NCBI GenBank assembly: GCA_944548615.1 | Contig: OX155955.1 | Location: 5,807,381-5,871,380, forward strand | Direction: 5' to 3' | Source of the DNA: Micropterix aruncella | Taxonomy: Eukaryota > Arthropoda > Insecta > Lepidoptera > Micropterigidae | DNA: 64,000 nucleotides | Part shown: one piece after another, positions 9,846 through 24,280 of the stretch | Numbering within the stretch: position 1 is the first letter of the stretch | Layout: the number at the start of each line of letters is the position of its first letter | Translations under genes and position numbers: made by a program | The notes under the pieces: model-generated | Seen by the model: only the letters and a program-made list of their open reading frames with translations | Told to the model about the DNA's origin: nothing | Database searches by the model: none

Positions 9846-11150
9846 TATGTATGTATGTTATGTATCATCATATATCTTAAATACATCTACATAACTTATA
9901 ATGTGGCTTCCCTATCCCTTTCCTCTTACTTGAACCTGCTTTTATTTTCATAGCTCATTGCGCTGTAACAAAAGATTTAGTTTAATTGTGAAAACTTTTA
10001 ATTAGCTATAGATTTGTATAATATGTGTTAGTATTAAGTATAAAACGCTGTAAGTTTTCCGAAAAATAAAAATAAAAATAAAATAAAATAAAATGGTTAA
10101 TTTTTGCGCTGCGTCGTCCGTCGCAAGAGCAATTTGTCAAAGCCATTATGAAGACAATGAAGACAGAAGGTAATGGATAAAAGGATGCTGGGAAATCGAT
10201 GTTCTACTGTAATATTAATATCTAGAGACGCCACTAGCAAAGAAATACAATTGCGCGCCAATGGGATGTTAGCAATCATCATGGGTTGCTTCGAAATAAA
10301 TATTGTATCGGATGTGGTGGCACATGTTTGAAAGTGTAACAAAATAATGCTAATATGCATCATTAATTTGTTCAACTTTTCTCGTATTGTGTGGTAAATC
10401 ATTCAAAACCATAGGAGAATTGGTGTCATAGAAAATCATAGAGAATTATGTGAAAAACTAAAGTTTTATTACTCTGCGACTCTTAATTAAATATTTATTA
10501 TTGAATCAGCAAAAAATATTACCTGTTAATTTTCGATGCATTTTTATTGAATTAACTTAACAAAGTTAACTTGCTAGCTAAGGATTGACGAACTTAACTT
10601 CATTGATTGTGCCCAGCACTGTTTATTATTCTTTTTCCCCATTCGCACAAAACCGGCAACTATTTTCTTTGTATAGTTTTTTATCCATATTTGTACATAA
10701 AAAATATCTTGAGTTGTAGAGAAATAACAACTTAAATTTGTTATGATTGCTTCTAGACGGACTGAATGTTTTAACCTGTAAATAACTCATTTCATTTCTA
10801 GAGGTCGTATAACAATACTTAGAACATAACTTAGATACTTAGATAATTCTTGGATAACTTAGATATTTCTTGAATGTATGTTCAGTATTGAGTAGTAACG
10901 AGACTTACTACCTAACCTAATTATTTTGACATGTCCAAGAGCGGTTTTTAGCCATCAATTGGACACGACGAAAATGTAATGCAATGTAATACGAGTCATT
11001 TCGAAGACGCTACGATAAAAATGTATTCGGATGGAACCGTGTTGAGTTTGCGTCAGAGGAGTTTCTTTAAAGTCAGATCTTAAATGTTGTGTTTTTCTGA
11101 ACGTCATAATTTATTGATGGTTTTAGTAGAGTTTTAGAGACTAGCGATAC
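9846..11150. other. AT-rich spacer with one LINE-type 3' tail
   Basis: Around 10020-10095, CGCTGTAAGTTTTCCGAAAAATAAAAATAAAA resembles the 3' tails at 18470-18515 and 46955-47000 (GCTGTATRTTTCCxGAAATAAA). It is probably the 3' end of a truncated LINE on the plus strand. The rest shows no supported gene. Confidence 0.45.
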
Positions 11151-12932
11151 AGTATCTGGGGGGGGGGGGAGGGGGGTAAACTGCGGTACCTGCCCCGGGC
11201 GGCAATTTAAGGCGGCGCCAAATTTGTTTCACTAAAGCGCCTAGCAACCAGGGCGTGTTGTACTATCGATTGTTCATTTGATTTTGTAACGCATCCTAAT
11301 TTGATTTTTAAACGCTTGTGCGGTGTGTGTGAAGTCTCTGCCAGGAGAATTCCCACCACACCTAGAAAAATCCTCCCCACAGGCAGAAGGGGATGGAACT
11401 ACCCGAGCGGAGCCGAATATAACCGAACGGCCGAGCGTCAAGCGACGGTTGGTATTTATGTGTGCGAGTAATTCGCGTTAGTTTTTTTTTGTTAACAACT
11501 ATCTTTCAAACATGTTATCTTATATTTCAAACAAATTATTGTTTGTGAGATCTGAGTATATGGTAGGACAACCTTCAGCTACATAGTGCCGGTAGTCTTC
11601 AATAATTTACTGCAATACATTAAACAGCTCCGAAATACGCCGTGAATCCTAAAACGCGGTTAAAAAAACTATAAAAAATTGCACTAACTTATACCGACTG
11701 CGACACTCATAAGAGTTGGAGCATGAAGAGTTGGAACACTCATAAGAGTTGGATCACCTACCTATACATACTTACAGACGAGATTCTTGAGGCATTCTAA
11801 CTTTTGGGAATATCTATTGACTTCAGTCATATGAAAGCAGACTGATGCACTTCTATCTTCACTCTCTCAAATATTAAATAAATTATTAATTAAAATATAT
11901 ATATATATATATAGATAAACAGATAATTGATAAATAGATTAAAAGCTAAATAGATATATAAATAAATAAATAGTTAAATAAAGGAATAAATGAATGACTG
12001 AATGAATTAATAAATTAATAAATAAAAGAGTGAGTGAGCGAGCGAATGAACGAACGAACATTAAACGAGGAGAACATTAAATTATGAAGGGACATAAACC
12101 TTATTAAACTAGAATAAGAATAAGAATAAATTTATTTTCATAAGTAATTTTCCAAAAACATTATTCACAAAGTCACTTGTACGTTTTATATTGTGCGCAC
12201 ACTTATTAAAGTACTATTACTAAGAAAAAGAAAAAGTAAAAAAAATAAATAAAGTAAATCAACTCTAATAAATATATACGTAGTATAAATTTCAAGAGTT
12301 ATTTTAATGATATCTAATACCTAATTTATAATTATGTTCAAAAACAAAAAAGTAATAAAGAAATCAAAATATATCCAGTTAAAATATTATTAAAATAATA
12401 ATAATAATAAAATCAATAAAATTATAATAGCAAATGATAATCAGTAAATAGAGAAAAATAACAAAGAGGTAATAATTTAAAAAATAACAATAAAATAAAA
12501 AGCCAATAATAAGAAAAAGTTATTAAAATAGTCAAGTTGCTAGTCACAATAAATAATACAGAAAAAAAAGAATAATAATCCTAGAAGCAACAAATAAAAA
12601 GAGAAGATTTATTTGTCAGGTTAAATATTGGGCGCTTAATGGAGAATGACGGAGATGAGCACCTCAATCTCATGTCTTCCAAATTTCAACAAAGCGAAGT
12701 AATTTGTTTATTTGTTTTTATTCCATTAGTGGTCCTTACTAGTCTAAACTAGACCTACAACTTTCTGAACCAGTGAAAATCCACATGCTGACAATGAGAA
12801 CTCATGGTTTTCAGCACCTCTTCAGCTTTAACAATGGGCCGGTATTTACCATGCATATTAATAATACTGTAAAAACTGTGAACTGTAAAAATAACATATT
12901 TGTATTTCCTCCGAACCAATTTGGATGCCATT
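11150..12932. other. G-run, GC-rich scrap and low-complexity AT-rich DNA
   Basis: A G-rich run at about 11158-11177 starts a short GC-rich scrap up to about 11440 of unknown origin. From 11890 to 12640 there is simple sequence: (AT)n, AAATA-type units, a GAGT/GAGC/GAAC run at 12029-12060, and long A/T-only stretches. No gene is visible. Confidence 0.45.
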
Positions 12933-13680
12933 CAGTGGCGTAGCGTGCCTTGGCGGGGCCCCGTATAAAAAATTGTTTGGGGGCCCTTAGGAAGGGTAAA
13001 GATTTCTCACAAAAGAAAAAAATGTTTCCATAAAATTAAAAGAAATATTTATTCATCATAATTATCTATCTGTCACTTTTTCCAAAATTTTTACAAACAA
13101 TTCAAATTAAATATACACTCTCCTTGACTTTTTATCGGCAAACTGATTTATTAAATCATTTATAGCTAACGATGACTTTAGTTTTTCTAAAGTTTCTGCC
13201 TCTTTGGACAATAGTGACAGATCTGACAGGCGTTCGTGTCCCATCGGAGTTCTTAGGTATTTTTTATCAGTTTTAATTTTGAAAAACTTCTTTCAGCAGT
13301 TGCAGTTGTAACTAGAAGGGTCAATAATAAAAAGCATGCTGTTATTACCTCCAGAAAACTGGATGCAAGACTGTTGAATTTTATCAGCAATAATTCACTA
13401 AGTTCCGTAATGGAATGAATGTTGAATTTCAGATTTTAAGCATGTTTTTAGAGCCATTAATTGGTCATAAAAAATAACTGAGATGTCTACTGTATTTAGC
13501 CGACAGTTTTCCGGAAGCGTTTAATATCTCTTCGTTTGAAGGAGACAGGAGTTTCCCCGGTTGTAATATTTCGAACATACTACTCAGGTCGCCAGGTCAG
13601 GTCAGGTCAGGTTGGGGGCCCCCGTGGCCCGGGGGCCCCGTATAATTGATACGGCAGATACGGCGGTAGCTACGCCCCTG
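12933..13680 (-). mobile_element. Non-autonomous hAT element with exact 8-bp TSD
   Basis: Left terminus CAGTGGCGTAGCGTGCC and right terminus (reverse complement) CAGGGGCGTAGCTACCGCCG. ATGCCATT is present immediately outside both ends (12925-12932 and 13681-13688), the 8-bp duplication typical of hAT. Both ends continue into GGGGCCCC-rich subterminal sequence. The 748-bp element holds only the last part of a transposase on the minus strand. Confidence 0.95.
13120..13330 (-). pseudogene. hAT transposase C-terminal dimerisation fragment
   Basis: The minus strand encodes LLVTTATAERSFSKLKLIKN, then after a one-base deletion YLRTPMGHERLSDLSLLSKE and SSLAINDLINQFADKKSRR before a stop. This is the complete end of a ZMYM1/TTF-type hAT transposase. 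The catalytic region is missing because the element is internally deleted. Confidence 0.88.
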
Positions 13681-13994
13681 ATGCCATTATAATGGCACAT
13701 TATCGATATGTCTGGCATGTTTAAATGTGTTATTTTCCTGTGTTCCTGCATATTTTCCACTGATTTGCATCATCATTTGAAAAGAATGTTTAATAATAGG
13801 TTCCGAAATCACAGCTGATTGAGGGCGGTTCTAAGTTGATTTGAGGAGTGGCTTTGTTGATTACATGCGTTGCCCTGTCGTAGGTATATTGCACTAAACT
13901 TTTCGAATAGAAATAAAAATATATTTCATAAAAAATAATCTTTGTTTTAGAGAATAAAAACTTTCATTTTAGATTTACTTACACAATTCTCTTA

Positions 13995-14895
13995 CAGCCT
14001 TACCAATAAACGAGTTGTAAAATTTATACCTCTGTTATTACTAGGTATAAGAAAATCTGTGACCAATAAACGCGGTATAGCTTACACCACTGATCATCTC
14101 GGGTATAAGCATGGAATAGTGGTACTGGATTTCCATCCGCACTATAACTCCGCTATACCACCCCTAGGCCAGGTATAACAGCGGTTTAGCGGAGTATTAA
14201 CTTAAAAATGGCCGACCGGCGTAACAGCTGTTTCAAACTAACAGCCACCTGACAGCCGCGGACGTGAAGCTTCTCGTTCGCGAATCGTGCGCTTTCGTTG
14301 TAATAACCGTGTTACGACGAGGATACGCCTTTTATACTGCTGTGAAATCCTGCGTTTTAGCCTAATAATGGATTTTGACGACGTGGATGATATGATCGAT
14401 CTGGATTTATTGGAAGAAATCGAAATGCGTCGTGATAGGCGACCAAAAATTTACAAATTGCGATACAACCCGTTCGATTTGGATGATTACAATTTTAAAA
14501 CTAAATATCTTTTCACTAAGCCATACGCCGCAAGAATCATCGATATCCTGAGAGCTGACCTGCAAAATGTCGACGGCAACTGTTCACGATTGAGATGGAA
14601 ATACCACTATTATTTCGATCAGCATTCGCGTAACAAAACAATGGGCACGGGCTTTCTGACAACAAAAAGTGACATTTCATGTGCATTTCATGCCGCTTCA
14701 ATTGGCCACACTGCTTCCAAGTGGGCGTTGCCATGCTAGAAATATGACTTGTCTTTGGTTTCAGGGAGTAGTTATAACCGCGTGACAACTGTTTTATTGG
14801 TCACGATTTTAAAACTTCGTTATAACTCGGCTATACCGGGCATAACAATAACAAGGGTTTAACGCGGTTATAAGATCATTTTATTGGTAAGAGTG
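13995..14895 (+). mobile_element. Harbinger-derived element, 901 bp, TTA target site
   Basis: Left terminus CAGCCTTACCAATAAACG and right terminus (reverse complement) CACTCTTACCAATAAAATG are flanked by TTA at 13992-13994 and 14896-14898. Many short GGTATAA / TATACC motifs lie in both subterminal regions. The interior keeps only the N-terminal exon of a HARBI1-like transposase, so the element depends on a helper. Confidence 0.88.
14368..14739 (+). pseudogene. HARBI1-like transposase N-terminal fragment
   Basis: From the ATG at 14368: MDFDDVDDMIDLDLLEEIEM, then RRDRRPKIYKLRYNPFDLDD and FKTKYLFTKPYAARIIDILR. The acidic leader followed by NPFxxxxDxxFxxxYxFTKxxxxxIIxxL is the typical N-terminus of Harbinger nucleases. 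After about residue 75 the family match stops, and the remaining ~50 codons look like sequence joined by an internal deletion. No catalytic motifs remain. Confidence 0.75.
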
Positions 14896-14898
14896 TTA

Positions 14899-15450
14899 GA
14901 GTTTATTATAAAAAAATATTAACAGTGCATAAATAAATAAAATTTTAAAAATATGGTAATAAATAAATACACATAACATAATTAAATGAAATAAACATAA
15001 ATAAATGAAAAAAACAAAAAAATAAATAAAATACTCGACGAGCCAATCGGCAGGGCGCGCCACGCGATCGCGACGGTCGCCGCTTTAAAATTCACCTTCC
15101 ATGCGATGCTGTCTCGTTCGGCCGCGATTTCGACGAAGACACCACTGCTGATCAGTGACAGATTTGTAGTCTTGGCCGCCCTACTAGACCTCATGCCATG
15201 TATTACGTACCAGCCGCCCCTTTCTCAGCACCCATCATATAGATAGACTACATAATGAATATAATTTTTTGCCCCCTTTTATCGAAATCGATTCAACATC
15301 AGTTAAGAATAATAGCTGCTAGTTTGTATTTTAGCGAGAATTCAGGGATAATTGCACATTTAAATAAAATATTTCAAACGGTGTTAGGTTTTATTTATTT
15401 AAATAACTAAAGGTTATTCTCATACAAGATATAATAAGTATTTTATAATG
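14899..15450. other. No recognised gene; short GC-rich patch
   Basis: A GC-rich patch at about 15036-15220 sits in AT-rich DNA. It shows no recognisable domain or terminus. Confidence 0.35.
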
Positions 15451-15454
15451 TGTT

Positions 15455-16028
15455 ACAAAACTCGTCTGCACTTAAGCGCAGCAAAATCATTAATTAAATC
15501 TTCGCAATCCAATTTCCTTAAACAATTAGCTTCTATGTTAAGTAAAGCAAGATCGTTTAACCTTTGCTCCATCATTGTTGTGCGTAAATAATTTTTAAAT
15601 CAAGAAAACTATCGTTTTCCAGAACAGTTACTGGCGGGAGTACACACACACATACGTAGAGCAATATCTACGTTTGGTTAAATGGTTTGAAGACCTTCAG
15701 TTCGTAACCATTTAAAAAAACTGACAGCACTGACAGCACTGTTCTGGTCTTCATTTTTTATTCTGCAGTGAGCACGAAAATGGAGGCATTCTCCTGAAAA
15801 ATTGTCTTCTAAGTCAGTAGAATAAACCATTTCCAATGCTTTGGCTTTTTCATGGACTTCTAACTCGCTTATATAAAATCAATGCTTATACGTACATTTT
15901 ATATGTATGCAATGTACGTGAGCCTTTAGTTATTTCTTGTTATCATGAGTGATTTTTTTCCAATTTTGCCCTAATATTTGGCCGCCCAAGACCCGGGCCT
16001 ACTGGGCCTTAGGGCAAATCCGCCACTG
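15455..16028 (-). mobile_element. hAT remnant with one terminus
   Basis: The reverse complement of the right edge begins CAGTGGCGGATTTGCCCTAA followed by GGCCCAGTAGGCCCGGG, a hAT terminus. Near the other side the minus strand encodes MMEQRLNDLALLNIEANCLR...DLINDFAALKCRRVL and a stop (about 15465-15580), the end of a ZMYM1-type hAT transposase. The second terminus and the target duplication were not found, so the low-coordinate boundary is approximate. Frame is interrupted upstream of that block. Confidence 0.75.
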
Positions 16029-16790
16029 CTGATGATGCAGCAGATATACGTGGGGACGAAGCTCAAGTACGCGGCACTAGCCTAGTACCACCATTAACGG
16101 CTTTGGAAGAGAACAATATTTATGATGTATTTTACTATTGATTTTACAAATCTTTATGTTGTTTTGATATAGAAACAGTATTTTTTTGTTACAGCTTCGA
16201 AAGTGCAAAACAGTTTTTGCGGGGGTCGCGTAAGAGTTTTTTTATATTTTTACCAAAAATGTGGTTGCAATCTAAATTAGGTTGAAAAACACAAAACATA
16301 GTCGATCGCCTCGCCAGATACCTGTCGCAGGGCGCAAAGCCTGCGACGCCACACTTAGAAAGCCGGGTCAATGGGCCCGGCTCACATGAAGCTCCGCTAT
16401 AGGGCAATCGCCCAGCGGAAGACGTCATGGGCCCGTCGACCGAATCACAGAATTCAAGGTGCGACCAGTGATATATGTTTGTATCTACATACCTATAATA
16501 TGTTTAATAATATAACGTTTATGAATTTAGTAATGTAATGTAATGCTGTAACGAATTTAGTGATGCAACGTAACTAATTTAATGTTTATAAACCAGTCCA
16601 CGCAGACATAAACTCGAAAGGGATTAATGAAACAAAATAAAATAATTATGATAGATCTCTTTCTCGCGTATCATATCAGGAAATAATTTCCATTTCCACA
16701 GAGCGTGGTAAGGAAGGGGGGGGGGGAACCAGATAGGCCAGCCCACCTGGCCCTAGAATAAAATCCACAGATACGAGTAATTAAACTGGT
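16029..16790. other. Unassigned sequence with GC-rich block at 16300-16460
   Basis: The block with CGCCTCGCCAGATACCTGTC and AAGCCGGGTCAATGGGCCCG resembles the 3' region of an unidentified retroelement more than a gene. A G10 run lies at about 16717. No supported CDS. Confidence 0.35.
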
Positions 16791-16799
16791 GAAGCTTTT

Positions 16800-17172
16800 T
16801 ATTTGGCGCTTTGTGGCTTAACAATGGCCGCTATTAGGCGCGCTTCCTTTGGCAAAAAATCCCTTTCAATTCGTCCCGAAAGCGGGCTGCGTGATTGCTG
16901 ATTAGCGTTAAATCTACAAATATACAATATAAAGCGGCGCGATTCACGCGACCTATATTTCGCTATTCTACGTTTGTATGGCGGTTCAGTTCCCGCCATA
17001 AGTCGCAGCAGTCGCCGCGCGCTCGACTCCGCGAACTGTCGACCGGCCGCTGCGGTCACTCAGCTGTCAAATTTAAAAAAAAGGCGCCAAATTCGAAATA
17101 CGGATGTCACAAATTTGATCGTCGACTCGAACATTGAACTGTTTTGTTTTGTTTATACATTTTGGTGCAAAC
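16800..17172 (+). promoter_or_regulatory. CpG-rich candidate promoter and 5' UTR of a secreted-protein gene
   Basis: This stretch is free of recognised transposon sequence and rich in CpG compared with its surroundings. It holds a TATAAAG at 16928 and an arthropod initiator-like TTCAGTT at 16985-16991. The two are about 60 bp apart, too far to be one core promoter, so the start site is not fixed. It leads directly into the ATG at 17173. Confidence 0.4.
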
Positions 17173-17212
17173 ATGAAGACCACCATAGTTGTTGCTGCGG
17201 TGATGTGCCTTG
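17173..17212 (+). CDS. First coding exon of a secreted protein (signal peptide)
   Basis: The ATG in context GCAAACATG is followed by codons for MKTTIVVAAVMCLG (the last Gly codon is split), then CTTG|GTGAGT, a strong splice donor at 17213. A basic start (K2) followed by a hydrophobic run is the first part of a secretion signal. A 5' exon that ends inside the signal sequence is common in insect genes for cuticle proteins, peptides and immune factors. The exon ends in phase 1. No downstream exon can be assigned with confidence; one phase-compatible acceptor at 35196 is discussed as a finding. I cannot name the gene. Confidence 0.5.
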
Positions 17213-17539
17213 GTGAGTTATTGTATTTCTATTAATATTTTTGTATTCTACGTTTTTTCGGTTATTTAAAAGTAAATAACTCGGATTTCATAAAGCGTAG
17301 CAAAATAAATTATACCCCATTTCATCCACAGATACGATACTGAAAACCTCTTCTAAATTAGCTTGTCAAATTTTAAATTATTAGGTAGATATGTAAGTAG
17401 CAACGAGACAACCATATCTATTTTTTATAATGTTATAATGTAGTTAATTTTTAATTTATTTCTCTGAAATCTTTACAGATTATTGAAACTTAACCTATAT
17501 GTTATTTTTTAAATTATGTCTTTTTTATTGCCGAATATA
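17213..17539. other. AT-rich DNA, probably intron
   Basis: It follows the donor at 17213. No element or exon is recognised. Confidence 0.4.
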
Positions 17540-20304
<2,765 letters not shown>

Positions 20305-20460
20305 ACTCATTTTAATACTTTTCCCATACGTTTGGAATATCTATATTAAAATTACAGGTAATATTTGTTTTAAAAAAGAATACGATACCAGAGCTTTTGG
20401 AGAACTGAAGTTTATGGTTGCAACATATTGTATGTAACGGCATAACGTGCTGTAATTTTA

Positions 20461-20562
20461 AATACTTGCAAATTAAATACTTGCAAAAAAATACTTAAAA
20501 ACTTGCAAAAATACTTGCAAAAAATACTTGCAAAAATGCTTTAATACTTGCAAAAAAAATGT
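20461..20562. repeat. Tandem AATACTTGCAAA minisatellite
   Basis: About seven imperfect copies of an 11-14 bp unit, differing mainly in the length of the A-run. Confidence 0.9.
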
Positions 20563-20945
20563 AATAAACAAGTACATTTTACTAATATTTACTAATCTAT
20601 CAAATATCAATATATCAAATACAGTACATTTCCTAACAACACAGTACATACCTAAATTTAAAATAATTAATACCCGTATTAGTGGCCGATTAGTGGTTAA
20701 ACTTCATACTAATGAATTAGATTATTTGTGTTTTTTAAAGATACAAGTCCCTATAAAGCCGAAAGATCATAGGCTTTAAATGTAATAAATAAACCAGCAA
20801 ATTTTACTTACAATACCTAATTCAAATACAGTACATTTCCTAACAACCAGACCTCGATCAAAATGACTTAATATTAGTGGCCTTTTATTAATATTTTACT
20901 AATGATTACACTTTATACTAATAAATTTGATTTTTTATGCAGTTG
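20563..20945. repeat. Imperfect tandem duplication (~200 bp units)
   Basis: AATGTAATAAA-AA..., AAATACAGTACATTTCCTAA, ATTAGTGGCC and TACTAATxAATT occur in the same order in 20563-20778 and 20779-20945. Confidence 0.75.
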
Positions 20946-21522
20946 TTATTATGATACGGGTCCAGCATGCAGCTTGCAGACAGCCTGCACTTGCATGACA
21001 GACTGCAGCTTAGATAGGATGGACGTAAATTCGGCGCCAGCGTATATTTTAACGTGGATATAATATATACGTAACCTGTAACCAGGTATTCTAGGCACTT
21101 TGAGCACCTTAAGGCGCTCGACAGGTTTTTCATCCCCCATTCGTTTTAATATATTAAAGTTATAGAGACGATTTGGTTACTAAAAAATAGTTTCCCCGAT
21201 ACTAATTTCATGAACTTGCGATGTTTGGAAGTATTTCATTTCAGCACCAAAAATAGTCAATTAAAAAAAGCCACTACAAATTTAGTTTAAGAACTAAATA
21301 TCAACTTATCAATTTTATAAACCATAAAACTCGGATCGCTGGAAACTAATTTATCGTATATTTTTTTGTAAACAAATAAGTTAGTACCTATAACTTTAAT
21401 ACAAATATTCCAAACGTATGGAAAAAGTATTAAAATTAGTCAAACAACCTTAGGCCAAACCTATAGCACGCGACTGCACGATTGCTCGCAAGTGTATAAA
21501 AAACTATCATCTAGTTCCACGC

Positions 21523-22314
21523 CAGCCATGTGACGCCAGCGCTGGATTATCAAATAGGCCAAGTACGCACCGGCCTATGGGCCCACACTTTCGGCAGTTG
21601 ACCACTGCCAGCCTATGCGAACGTATTTTGTTTATATGCGCGTGTTTGCTACCCCGACATAATCGTTGTCACAAATGTATAGACATGTTTTATACAGACG
21701 CTGACATTATTAAATAAGCTGCCCAAAGACTTGCAGAAAATTATCCCGAAGACATGGAGTTAGAGTTTTCAGATGAAATGGTTAACTTTAAGTATTTCAT
21801 ATCAGAAGAAGAAAATTCTGAAAAAACGGTGCCAGCCTCGCCATCATATAAGATATTTTTAAGATATAGCGCAATCAACGTTCCCAAATGTTATGAGAGC
21901 GTTGAAAATTTATAGATGTCTCATGATTACGAACGCTGTTAGGTTGGTAAACGATCTTTTTCAAATATGAAACCTCAAAAATCGTCAACGATCATCGATG
22001 GCACAACGATTTAATTCGACTGAATTCACTTGCCATTTTGGGTTCTGAATAGGACGTATTGGAAAAGGTGAATTTCCATTATGTCCTAATAGTGGTTATT
22101 AAAAGTTAATATAGTTTCATAAAATTATAATGTTGTTTAATAATATAATATTACAATATATTGATTATCAATGTTTGGTTTGATTAATAAATTTCTTTTA
22201 TCAAGATTTTTTTATTCGAAAAGTAATATTATACTATAAAATTTGCTAAGTGCAAGGGGGGGGGGGCGAGGTTTTGACGGCCTAATGGCCTCTACATGGG
22301 TTATTCCGGCACTG
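21523..22314 (+). mobile_element. Non-autonomous hAT element, 792 bp, 8-bp TSD
   Basis: TTCCACGC flanks the element on both sides (21515-21522 and 22315-22322). The right terminus (reverse complement) is CAGTGCCGGAATAACCC. The matching left sequence, CAGCGCTGGATTATC, begins at 21537, 14 bp inside the duplication. The left edge itself starts CAGCCATGTGACGC. Subterminal GGCCxxAxGGCC sequence is present on both sides. Confidence 0.85.
21690..22110 (+). pseudogene. hAT transposase C-terminal remnant
   Basis: Fragments in order: AAQRLAENYPEDMELEFSDE, ...NLYRCLMITNA, RSFSNMKPQKSS, then after a frameshift LNSLAILGSE-stop-DVLEKVNFHYVLIV. They follow the end of ZMYM1/TTF-type hAT transposases but with several stops and shifts. 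No catalytic motif remains. Confidence 0.75.
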
Positions 22315-22322
22315 TTCCACGC

Positions 22323-23787
22323 AGTAAGAATCCATATATTTTCAATTAAAAGGCAAAGGGTGGGGCGTTGCTGTTCAAAAAGTATTTTTTTTAATATGGT
22401 GAATACGAAATTCAAAAGTATATTAGGCTTTTCCTAGGCGACTGCATACCATTGAAAAATATAGAACACCTACAGTAAACTTCAAATTCTTTGATAGGAA
22501 ATTAAAAGGGTGAGGATTTTGGATCTTGCGAAATAATATGGATGACACTTTCTAACTAATTTTGAAAACCCAATAAATAGAGAAACCCTACGCCCTGGAG
22601 TCTACCCAGGAAATAAAATAATAGAAAAAACCAAAAAACCCTAACTAGCGCCAACGTCTTTTCTCTCTGAGTACAAACGCAGAAACTCCTAAATGAAAGG
22701 TGAAAGGTTAGTTTATAAAGTTCTTTGTTACAGCTGATCATCCTCCTATCAAACAAAGGTACTATCCTCTTTTGCCAGCTAGGTTCCCCTGGTTCCCCTG
22801 TCCAATCTAGAATGGGTTAGTTGAACGATTCTGTCACCCTGTTGGGTGACAGAATCGAATACGCATGAGGTTAAGGTTTTGTCATTCGGTTCCTGTTACT
22901 TATGTAATAAGTACCTACTCCCAAACTCAATGTGTGATAGAAATTAATTCGTAGATAAAAAATAAGAAAATAAAGGTTGGCCTTATTAAATAAGGAAGTT
23001 GATAATACGTATGTTGGAATTAAAATTCATTGAATCTAGTTATGACAGTTAGATTAGGTCAACATTTTTTGTTCCGGAGTTCGATAGTTGCTACGCTTTT
23101 GTTTATATTTTAGAACGATCAATGCGGTAACAATTCCGATGCCTATCCGCTCACGAGGATTACGATGTTAGATAATTTACGCTTTGCAAATATCTTTCCT
23201 GGATTGATTTGTCTTCAACATTTGGCAAATTCTCTTAGTAGAATCCCCAAAGGAGAAATTTAGCTTCCGTGCACCTGGTCCTTAAAAATTCGGAAAAGTA
23301 ATATGTCCAAAATTCACTTGACAGCCAAAACTAACGTAGCAAGAAATACCATTTTTTACAGCATATTCAGAAAGAAAAAATACTTTCGCCTACCGAATAA
23401 AATGAATGATAAATAGGTAGGTACAGCAAATTAGTAGATACTACAGCAGACTTAGTCGGTACATCAGATTACTATGATTATTATTACTTTGGCAGCCCTA
23501 TGAAGTGGCAATCTGCCATGATTGCTGCGAGGTCAAGTCCATTGTTCTTTCATTCGTGCATGCTGCATAGTAACATGCTGTCCTAAGCCAATAATTTGTT
23601 TGGAAACTATCGGTTGACTGATTATAGGGATAGCTGACTGATATACAGTTATAGTTAGGTTGTATCGTCAACACCTTTGTATTTAATTTTGTTCTTTTAG
23701 CAGTGTAAATATATAGGTATATTCTCCTCCTTGCCTAACATCTTCTTTGTGCAACGCATTAAATGTATATCAGTAGTTGGGCGGTTT
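22323..23787. other. No recognised gene; contains a perfect hairpin
   Basis: AT-rich sequence. A 14-bp-stem, 4-nt-loop perfect hairpin lies at 22826-22857. No domain or terminus was recognised. Confidence 0.4.
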
Positions 23788-24280
23788 CGATTACAAGGGG
23801 CGAACCCATCACCCCAGGCTGGTATAACGATATGTGATCGTTCTTTCAGTTGTGGGATGAGCGTAGAAACTTAGCGGTGACAATCCACTATCTAGCTCTG
23901 CCAACTACCCCGCGAGAGACCAACTCTTACCGCCCGGCACCGGGTAGTTAACCCAGCGGGCAGACCAAGCACCCTCGCTGACAGTTATGGCCAGATTTCT
24001 CCGGCCTCGTTACTGATACAGGTTCGAGATCGCTAGGGCGGTCTTCTGCCTAATGTAAACGGCGATTCAGTTCGAATCATCGCGGGCCATGGCGTCCATG
24101 ACCGTCTTTCACTCAGGATCCCGATCCTGAGTGAAAGACGGTCTTTAACTAATGGTCACTTGGTCATTAATTAAAGAGCCGCTCCCGCTCTATAGGAAAC
24201 AAAGCCGTTTTCAGACCTTCAGCTATCTGTCAGAGTGCAGTCGATTGGCTGACGCTGCACGGTGCGCAAGCCAATTTTAC
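23788..24280 (+). repeat. 670-bp repeat family, copy A (truncated)
   Basis: Starts GGGGCGAACCCATCACC and follows the family order: TATAACGAT...GTTCT, ATCTAGCT, GAGAGACCAACTC, TTACCCAGCGGG, GGCCAGATTTCTCCGG, TATAGGAAAC, CGATTGGCTGACGCxGCACGGTGCGCAAGCC. The final ~150 bp of the family are absent. A 21-bp-arm palindrome at 24100-24143 interrupts it. Confidence 0.8.

Larger units (their letters stand above)
20305..21437. repeat. Candidate inverted-repeat element (~1.1 kb)
   Basis: CATTTTAATACTTTTCCCAT...GTTTGGAATAT at about 20315-20352 recurs inverted at about 21404-21436. The arms are roughly 55-60 bp with mismatches. The interior contains a tandem AATACTTGCAAA repeat and a duplicated block, with no transposase. 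No target duplication was established, so this may be a MITE or a coincidental pair of older repeat ends. Confidence 0.5.

Noticed and set aside
20305..21437. Tc1-type element with a TA target site
   Set aside because: The arms are imperfect, no TA-flanked ends can be fixed, and there is no transposase.
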